From CADEFQ01 sp050185195 (GTDB lineage: Bacteria; Pseudomonadota; Gammaproteobacteria; Steroidobacterales; Steroidobacteraceae): a stretch of 64,000 nt of DNA. The notes beneath the pieces were generated by a model. That model had not been told where the DNA came from. It saw only the letters and a list, made by a program, of their open reading frames with translations, and did not search any database. Made by a program: the position numbers and the translations under genes. This document shows positions 58,101 to 64,000 of the stretch, piece by piece (position 1 is the first letter of the stretch; the number at the start of each line of letters is the position of its first letter). The DNA is taken from assembly GCA_050185195.1 (NCBI GenBank), contig JBFWZQ010000007.1, positions 62,001-126,000 of the forward strand, written 5' to 3'.

Positions 58101-59534
58101 ATGAAAGATGTTTCAAATCAACAGATTGCGGAGCATCTTAAGCGCCTGAACCCGTGGTGGCAGAGCCGTCGCGTGGACGAGGCGACCGCGGCGCTGCGTC
58201 CGCGCGCCTATCTCGAGCCAGTTCGGCAGCTCATGCTCGACACGGGCCTGCGCCGCGCGGTGGTTCTCCTCGGGCCGCGCCGCGTGGGCAAGACCATCCT
58301 GATTCGCCACCTGATTGCGCGCCTGCTCGAATCAGGCGTGGCGGGGCAACGCATCGGCTACGTGGAAATGGACCATCCGCTGCTGCACGGGCAATCCCTG
58401 GAAGCGCTCGTGCGGCAGATCGAAGCGGTGGCACCTGCCGGAGAAGGCACGCGCTATCTTTTCTTCGACGAAATCCAGTCGCACAAGGATTGGGAGAAAT
58501 ACCTCAAGGCCCTGGTCGATCATCGCACCGACCTGCGCATCCTGGTGTCGGGATCGGCCGCTGCGGCGCTCAAGCGCCAGAGCACCGAGTCGGGCGCCGG
58601 ACGCTTCACCGATTTCCTCCTGCCGCCGCTGACCTTCTCCGAATACCTGCAGCTGCGGCCGGAGACGCCTGCGATCCGCGAGGAGCGGTCCGGCCTGTAC
58701 GTGCTGGACGACATTGGACGCCTGAACGAGCAGTTCGTCGAGTACGTCAATTTCGGCGGCTACCCGGAACTCGCGCTGTCGCCCGCGGTGCGTGACAACC
58801 CCGAACGCTTCGTCAAATCCGACATCGTGGACAAGGTGCTGCTGCGCGACCTGCCGCAGCTCTATGGCATCAAGGACATCCAGGAGCTCAATTCGCTGTT
58901 CACCCTGCTGGCGTTCAACACCGCCGAAGAGGTGTCGTTCGAACAGCTCTCGCAGCGCAGTGGCGTCGGCAAGCAGACGATCCAGCGGTACATCGAATAC
59001 CTGGAAGCGGCCTTCCTGCTCAAGCGCGTGTTTCGCGTCGATCAGGACGGCCGGCGCTACCAGCGTGAACGCCATTTCAAGGTGTACCTGACGAACTCCG
59101 CGATGTACACGGGCCTGTTCGGCGCGCGGCGTCCGGATGACGCGGAGTTCGGGCACCTGGTGGAAACGGCGCTGTTCGCGCAGCGCTTCCACGAGGACGC
59201 GCGACTCAACTATGCGCGCTGGGGCACGGATGACAGCGAAGTCGACCTGGTGGAATCGTCGCCCTCGCTGAAGCCCGTCATGGCGCTCGAGATCAAGTGG
59301 AGCGACCGGTACGCCAGCAAGCCCGAGATGCTCAAGGGGCTGACGAGATTCGTGCGGAACAACCGGCTTGCGGAGGCGTGGGCAACGACACGCAGCCAGT
59401 TCGGCAAGCAGACGATCGATGGCAGCGAGCTGCGCCAGTGGCCAGCGGCGGCGCTGACCTTCCACTATGGCATTCGCGCCGTGCAGGGACGGCTGGCGAG
59501 CCATGATGCCAGGATCAAGGGTATCGAGGCGTAG
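58101..59534 (+). CDS. AAA+ ATPase with DUF4143 (predicted PD-(D/E)xK) C-terminus
   Basis: A 477-residue ATPase inserted between hsdM and hsdS. The Walker A is LLGPRRVGKTILI (GPRRVGKT, 58-65), Walker B is RYLFFDEIQ (Asp123-Glu124), and the sensor-like VSGSAAAALKRQS follows. After a helical part (YIEYLEAAFLLKRVFRVDQD) the DUF4143 domain contains SEVDLVESS (Asp382) and MALEIKWSDR (Glu397, Lys399), a D...ExK pattern as in PD-(D/E)xK nucleases. Family members are widespread; their function is unknown. An association with the hsd locus suggests an accessory in restriction or defence. It ends 4 bases before hsdS. Confidence 0.88.
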   Translation: MKDVSNQQIAEHLKRLNPWWQSRRVDEATAALRPRAYLEPVRQLMLDTGLRRAVVLLGPRRVGKTILIRHLIARLLESGVAGQRIGYVEMDHPLLHGQSLEALVRQIEAVAPAGEGTRYLFFDEIQSHKDWEKYLKALVDHRTDLRILVSGSAAAALKRQSTESGAGRFTDFLLPPLTFSEYLQLRPETPAIREERSGLYVLDDIGRLNEQFVEYVNFGGYPELALSPAVRDNPERFVKSDIVDKVLLRDLPQLYGIKDIQELNSLFTLLAFNTAEEVSFEQLSQRSGVGKQTIQRYIEYLEAAFLLKRVFRVDQDGRRYQRERHFKVYLTNSAMYTGLFGARRPDDAEFGHLVETALFAQRFHEDARLNYARWGTDDSEVDLVESSPSLKPVMALEIKWSDRYASKPEMLKGLTRFVRNNRLAEAWATTRSQFGKQTIDGSELRQWPAAALTFHYGIRAVQGRLASHDARIKGIEA

Positions 59535-59538
59535 GCAG

Positions 59539-61017
59539 ATGTCCACCCAGCGAAATTCCATCACGCCGCAGGCGCGTCGCCTTCAAGATCAATCGCAGGT
59601 TCGAGACGCTGTGATGATCGATGGACTCACGCCCTATCCCGCGATGAAGGACTCCGGTGTGCCGTGGTTGGGGAGGGTGCCGGCGCATTGGCAGGTGTCA
59701 CCGGCATTTGCCGTATTCAGACCACGACAGGTCAAGAACGCAGGCATGGTCGAGTCGGCCGTACTTTCATTGAGCTACGGCAAGATCATTGTCAAAGCGC
59801 CTGAGAAATTGCGTGGCTTGGTGCCGGAGTCGTTCGAGACTTATCAGATCGTCGAGCCGGGCAACATCATCGTTCGCACCACGGACCTGCAGAATGACCG
59901 CACCAGTCTGCGAGTAGGTCACGCACGTGATCGGGGCATCATCACTTCGGCATACATGTGTCTGGAGACACGGCCGTTGGTCTTGAACGAATTCGGCTAT
60001 CAGTATCTCAATGCCTATGATCTGCTGAAGATCATCTACGGGTTCGGCTCTGGGCTGCGGCAGAATCTCGATTTCGGCGACATCAAACGCATGCCGGTAT
60101 TGGTGCCGCCTGAAGGCGAGCAAGCCGCCATCGTCCGCTTCCTCGAACGTGCGGACACGCGGATCCGGCGCTACATCCGCGCCAAGCAGAAGCTGATCAA
60201 GCTGCTGGAGGAGCAGAAGCAGGCCATCATCCACCGCGCCGTCACCTGCGGCCTCGACCCCAACGTCCGCCTCAAGCCTTCCGGCGTGGAGTGGCTCGGG
60301 GATGTGCCAGAGCATTGGGAGGTGGTGCCGGCGCGCTACCTATTTCGCGCAGTAGCGCGCCGGGATCTCCGGGGCGACGAAGTCAAACTGTCGGTTACAC
60401 AGAGACACGGCCTCCTTCCAACAGACGAGATGAAAGAGAACTCGACGCAAGCTTCCAGCCTAGATCGATTTCAGGTCTGCGAGCCCGGGGACCTTGTGCT
60501 GAACAAGTACAAGGCGCACTTGGGGGTCTTCTGGGCTGCTAGGGTGCGAGGTTTGATTACACCGAATTACACAGTTTTCAAGCCCGGTCGGAACGTCGTT
60601 AGTCGGTACTTTGAGTTGTTGTTTCACACGCGATCCTATCGAGATTCATTCTCAATGACGGTATACGGTGTCACTGAAGGCATGAGCCCACTGTACACAA
60701 AGGATTTCTACTCGATTCCCACGGCCTTTCCGCCACAGCCTGAGCAGGCTCGCATAGTGGAGTGGATTGATGAGAGAACCATGCATGAAGGGGCAGCCCT
60801 TGATCGGATAAAGAAGGAGATCGACCTTCTCCGCGAGTACCGCACCCGCCTGATCGCCGACGTCGTCACCGGCAAGCTCGACGTGCGTGAAGCGGCTGCG
60901 AAGTTGCCACCCGAAACCGACGAGCCTGAATCGCGAGATGAGCCTGATGCCGACGGCGACACAGAGGATGGCGCCGACAACGACGCCGACGCCGTAGCGG
61001 AAGAGGCCGAAGCGTGA
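59539..61017 (+). CDS. hsdS: Type I restriction-modification specificity subunit HsdS
   Basis: A 492-residue HsdS that reads the bipartite DNA target. Two target-recognition domains (about 60-190 and 290-420) are separated by a conserved helical spacer, and each half starts with a repeated motif: MKDSGVPWLGRVPAHWQV and LKPSGVEWLGDVPEHWEV. The helical repeats include KLIKLLEEQKQAIIHRAV and LREYRTRLIADVVTGKLDV. An unusual acidic tail (PETDEPESRDEPDADGD and more) ends the protein. ATG 59539 follows the ATPase stop by 4 bases; the Met at 59614, before MIDGLTPYPAMKDS, could be the real start. GC falls in both recognition domains. Confidence 0.93.
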   Translation: MSTQRNSITPQARRLQDQSQVRDAVMIDGLTPYPAMKDSGVPWLGRVPAHWQVSPAFAVFRPRQVKNAGMVESAVLSLSYGKIIVKAPEKLRGLVPESFETYQIVEPGNIIVRTTDLQNDRTSLRVGHARDRGIITSAYMCLETRPLVLNEFGYQYLNAYDLLKIIYGFGSGLRQNLDFGDIKRMPVLVPPEGEQAAIVRFLERADTRIRRYIRAKQKLIKLLEEQKQAIIHRAVTCGLDPNVRLKPSGVEWLGDVPEHWEVVPARYLFRAVARRDLRGDEVKLSVTQRHGLLPTDEMKENSTQASSLDRFQVCEPGDLVLNKYKAHLGVFWAARVRGLITPNYTVFKPGRNVVSRYFELLFHTRSYRDSFSMTVYGVTEGMSPLYTKDFYSIPTAFPPQPEQARIVEWIDERTMHEGAALDRIKKEIDLLREYRTRLIADVVTGKLDVREAAAKLPPETDEPESRDEPDADGDTEDGADNDADAVAEEAEA

Positions 61018-64000
61018 CCACCGACACCACCGAGCGCGGCCTCGAGCGGCTGATCTGCACCGCGCTCACCGGCTCCGCCTGCGATCCGGGAAAGGTGCCA
61101 ATCAACACCGTGGGCGAGCGGCCCGCCGCCTACCCGCCGCGATGGATCTGCGGTCGTGCGGAGGACTACGACCGCGAGTACTGCGTCGACCTCGCGCAAC
61201 TCGCGGCTTTCCTGCGCGAGACGCAGCCCGAGGCCGCCGAGGCGCTCGACCTCGACCGCGAAGGCCCGACGCGGCGCAAGTTCCTCGCGCGCCTCCAGGG
61301 CGAGATCACGAAGCGCGGCACCATCAACGTGCTGCGCCACGGGATCAAGCATGGGGCGCATCACCTCGATCTTTTCTACGGCACGCCCTCGCCGGGCAAT
61401 GCGAAGGCGGCCGAGCGCTATGCCGCCAATCGCTTCGGCGTCACGCGCCAATTGCGCTACAGCCGCGACGAGGCGCAGCGCGCGCTCGACCTCGGCCTCT
61501 TCATCAACGGCCTGCCGGTCGCCACTTTCGAGCTGAAGAACAGCCTGACGAAGCAGACCGTCAGCGACGCCGTCGAGCAGTACCATCGCGACCGCGACCC
61601 GCGCGAGAAGCTCTTCGAGTTCGGGCGTTGCGTGGCGCACTTCGCGGTGGACGACCACGAGGTGCGCTTCTGCACGCATCTGAAAGGCAAGGACTCGTGG
61701 TTCCTCCCCTTCAACCAGGGCTGGAACGACGGCGCGGGCAACCCGCCCAACCCGAACGGGGTCAAGACCGATTTCCTTTGGAAGCGCATCCTCACGCGCG
61801 ACGGCCTGACCGACATCCTCGAGAACTACGCCCAGATCGTCGCGACGAAGGACGAGAAGACGGGGAAGAGGAAGGCCGTGCAGATCTGGCCGCGATTCCA
61901 CCAGCTCGACGTGGTGCGGCGACTGCTCGCCGATGCGCGGGCGCACGGTGCGGGCCGGCGGTATCTCATCCAGCACTCGGCGGGCAGCGGCAAGTCGAAC
62001 TCCATTGCCTGGCTCGCCCACCAGCTCATCGGCCTCGCAAGAGACGGCGCCGCGGCCTTCGATTCGATCATCGTCGTCACCGACCGCAAGATCCTCGACC
62101 AGCAGATCCGGGACACCATCAAGCAGTTCGCGCAGGTGGGTGCCACAGTCGGGCACGCCGAGCATTCGGGCGACCTGCGCAAATTTCTCGCCGAGGGGAA
62201 GAAGATCATCATCTCCACGGTGCAGAAATTTCCGTTCATCCTCGATGAGATCGGCAGCGAGCATCGCGGGCGGCGCTTCGCGATCGTGATCGACGAGGCG
62301 CACTCGAGCCAGGGCGGACGCACCTCCGCCGCGCTGTCGCAGGCACTCTCGGTGGCAGGCGCCGGGGAGGACGACGAGACGCTCGAAGACAAGATCAACC
62401 GTTTGATGGAATCAAAGAAGCTGCTGCCGAACGCCAGCTACTTCGCCTTCACCGCCACGCCCAAGAACAGGACACTCGAGATTTTCGGCTCGCCCGAGCC
62501 GCAGGCCGATGGCACGGTGAAGCACCGGCCGTTCCACAGCTACACGATGAAGCAGGCGATCGAGGAGAACTTCATCCTCGACGTGCTGAAGTACTACACG
62601 CCCGTCGAGAGCTACTACAAGCTCGTCAAGAAGGTGGCGGGAGACCCCGAGTTCGACACCAAGCGCGCGAAAAAGAAGCTGCGCCGCTATGTCGAGAGCC
62701 ACGAGCACGCGATCCGGCTCAAGGCCGAGATCATGGCGGACCACTTCCACGAGCAGGTGCTGGCGCTCAACAAGATCGGCGGCGAGGCGCGCGCGATGGT
62801 GGTGACGAGCGGCATCGAGCGTGCGATCCAGTATTTCCACGCGATCCGCGACTATCTTGCCGAGCGCAAGAGCCGCTACAAGGCGATCGTGGCGTTCTCG
62901 GGCGAGCACGAGTACGGCGGGGTGAAGGTGACCGAGGCGTCGCTCAACGGCTTTCCATCGAGCCAGATCGCGGACAAAATCCAGCAGGACCCCTACCGGT
63001 TCCTCATCTGCGCCGACAAGTTCCAGACCGGCTACGATGAGCCGCTGCTGCACACGATGTACGTGGACAAGATGCTCTCGGGCGTCAAGGCGGTGCAGAC
63101 GCTCTCACGGCTCAACCGCGCCCACCCGAAGAAGCACGACGTGTTCGTGCTTGATTTTCTGAACGACGCGGACACGATCCAGGCTTCCTTCGCCGACTAC
63201 TACCGCACCACGATCCTGGCCGAGGAGACCGATCCCGACAAACTGCACGACCTGAAGGCCGCACTCGACGGCTACCAGGTGTACGCCCCGACGCAGGTCG
63301 ACGAATTCGCGACGCTCTATCTGGGCGGCGCCGACCGCGACCGGCTCGATCCCATTCTCGACGCCTGCGTCGCCGACTACCGGGAGCGGCTCGACGAGGA
63401 CGCGCAGGTAGATTTCAAAGGCAAAGCCAAGACCTTCCTGCGCGCCTACGGATTTCTCTCATCGATCCTGCCGTACACGCACGCTGCGTGGGAGAAGCTG
63501 TCGATCTTCCTCACCTTCCTCGTGCCGAAGCTGCCGGCGCCCGTCGAGGAAGACCTCTCGAAGGGGATCCTCGAGGCGATCGACATGGACAGCTACCGGG
63601 TGGAGAAGCAGGCGGCGATCCGGATACAGCTCCCCGACGCCGACGCGGAGATCGAGCCGATGCCGACCACGGGCGGCGGCCACAAGCCCGAGCCCGAACT
63701 GGATCGCCTGTCGAACATCCTCAAAACCTTCAACGACCAGTTCGGCAACATTCCGTGGAGCGACGCCGACCGCGTGCACCAGCTCATCACCGAGGACATC
63801 CCGAGCCGTGTCGCGGCGGACAAGGCGTATCAGAACGCGCGGCAGAATTCCGACAAACAGAACGCGCGCATCGAGCATGACAAGGCGCTGGGGCGCGTCA
63901 TGATGGCGGTGCTCAAGGACGACACCGAACTCTTCAAGCAGTTCACCGACAATGAGGGCTTCAGGCGCTGGCTGACGGACACCGTGTTCGGGCTGACGTA
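61014..64000 (+). CDS. hsdR: Type I restriction endonuclease subunit HsdR, 3' end beyond window
   Basis: The motor and nuclease subunit, 995 codons seen and open at the window's end. The start is GTG 61014, overlapping the hsdS stop (GTGA). The N-terminal nuclease domain has the ExK of ATFELKNSL (Glu173, Lys175). The helicase shows Walker A SAGSGKSNS (322-330) and DEAH at 427-430 (VIDEAHSSQGG), then FAFTATPKNRTLEIFGS. LICADKFQTGYDEPLLHTMY is motif V-like and TLSRLNRAHP is motif VI-like. It translocates DNA and cuts unmethylated DNA at distant sites. No frameshift is seen in the part available. Confidence 0.95.
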   Translation, partial: MTTDTTERGLERLICTALTGSACDPGKVPINTVGERPAAYPPRWICGRAEDYDREYCVDLAQLAAFLRETQPEAAEALDLDREGPTRRKFLARLQGEITKRGTINVLRHGIKHGAHHLDLFYGTPSPGNAKAAERYAANRFGVTRQLRYSRDEAQRALDLGLFINGLPVATFELKNSLTKQTVSDAVEQYHRDRDPREKLFEFGRCVAHFAVDDHEVRFCTHLKGKDSWFLPFNQGWNDGAGNPPNPNGVKTDFLWKRILTRDGLTDILENYAQIVATKDEKTGKRKAVQIWPRFHQLDVVRRLLADARAHGAGRRYLIQHSAGSGKSNSIAWLAHQLIGLARDGAAAFDSIIVVTDRKILDQQIRDTIKQFAQVGATVGHAEHSGDLRKFLAEGKKIIISTVQKFPFILDEIGSEHRGRRFAIVIDEAHSSQGGRTSAALSQALSVAGAGEDDETLEDKINRLMESKKLLPNASYFAFTATPKNRTLEIFGSPEPQADGTVKHRPFHSYTMKQAIEENFILDVLKYYTPVESYYKLVKKVAGDPEFDTKRAKKKLRRYVESHEHAIRLKAEIMADHFHEQVLALNKIGGEARAMVVTSGIERAIQYFHAIRDYLAERKSRYKAIVAFSGEHEYGGVKVTEASLNGFPSSQIADKIQQDPYRFLICADKFQTGYDEPLLHTMYVDKMLSGVKAVQTLSRLNRAHPKKHDVFVLDFLNDADTIQASFADYYRTTILAEETDPDKLHDLKAALDGYQVYAPTQVDEFATLYLGGADRDRLDPILDACVADYRERLDEDAQVDFKGKAKTFLRAYGFLSSILPYTHAAWEKLSIFLTFLVPKLPAPVEEDLSKGILEAIDMDSYRVEKQAAIRIQLPDADAEIEPMPTTGGGHKPEPELDRLSNILKTFNDQFGNIPWSDADRVHQLITEDIPSRVAADKAYQNARQNSDKQNARIEHDKALGRVMMAVLKDDTELFKQFTDNEGFRRWLTDTVFGLT

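Noticed and set aside
1..64000. tRNA, rRNA, CRISPR, insertion sequence or prophage genes
   Set aside because: I looked for CCA-ending cloverleaf cores, rRNA blocks, direct-repeat/spacer arrays, transposase and integrase proteins and saw none that I could support.

Overview
The window is about 64 kb of compact, high-GC (roughly 65-70% by eye) bacterial chromosome with about 60 protein genes and no rRNA, tRNA or CRISPR array that I can see. The gene set (E. coli-type GshA, YceH, three-subunit Pnt transhydrogenase, FadI-like thiolase, S46 dipeptidyl peptidase, a GlyGly-CTERM-like tail, a Fur box and a sigma-54 promoter before a PII gene) suggests a free-living gammaproteobacterium, perhaps near the Xanthomonadales/Nevskiales/Steroidobacterales. 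That placement is an inference from gene content only.

Layout. 1-5.2 kb: the end of a DadA-like oxidase, a thioesterase, an alcohol dehydrogenase, and a minus-strand operon glnK - thioredoxin-like [2Fe-2S] ferredoxin - qor - MFS, headed by a near-perfect sigma-54 site. 5.4-13.2 kb: a ferredoxin reductase, a secreted metzincin protease, single-chain pyruvate carboxylase and isoaspartyl peptidase. 13.2-18 kb: a c-di-GMP pair, an SBP-PAS-GGDEF(degenerate)-EAL sensor facing a diguanylate cyclase with an intact I-site. 18.1-22.9 kb: gshA, an Mpo1-like protein, SRPBCC, DUF2845, GNAT and MATE. 22.9-31.3 kb: a plus-strand run of thiolase, FAH hydrolase, dienelactone hydrolase, SSADH, ferrochelatase, VOC and S46 peptidase. 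31.3-41.8 kb: a YceI lipoprotein, a striking cytochrome b561-YceI-CoA transferase fusion, nhaA, a VOC protein and small ORF behind a Fur box, acs with a histone-like basic tail, a repeat-rich secreted protein, a 5'-3' exonuclease and an HNH nuclease. 41.9-49.1 kb: pntAA-pntAB-pntB, a GNAT, a serine hydrolase, two LemA genes, a GIDE/EF-hand membrane protein and yceH. 49.1-55.3 kb: assorted single genes, including two small overlapping unknown genes, DUF2779, a two-aspartate retropepsin-like protein, a MazG-like enzyme, a GFA pseudogene and an NYN-domain protein.

55.3-64 kb is the accessory part: a small two-gene pair resembling a toxin-antitoxin module, then a type I restriction-modification locus hsdM - AAA+/DUF4143 ATPase - hsdS - hsdR (hsdR runs off the window). 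The extra ATPase gene has its own AT-rich leader with an inverted repeat, and the hsdS recognition domains are much lower in GC than their surroundings, which points to exchange by recombination.

The least ordinary items are the ATPase with a predicted nuclease-like C-terminus inside the hsd operon, the three-domain fusion at 32052-35219, the acs basic tail built on a minisatellite, and the Fur-box-headed small ORF at 36.9 kb. Genes are packed tightly: several convergent pairs overlap at their 3' ends, and many downstream genes start with GTG or TTG inside the upstream stop codon.
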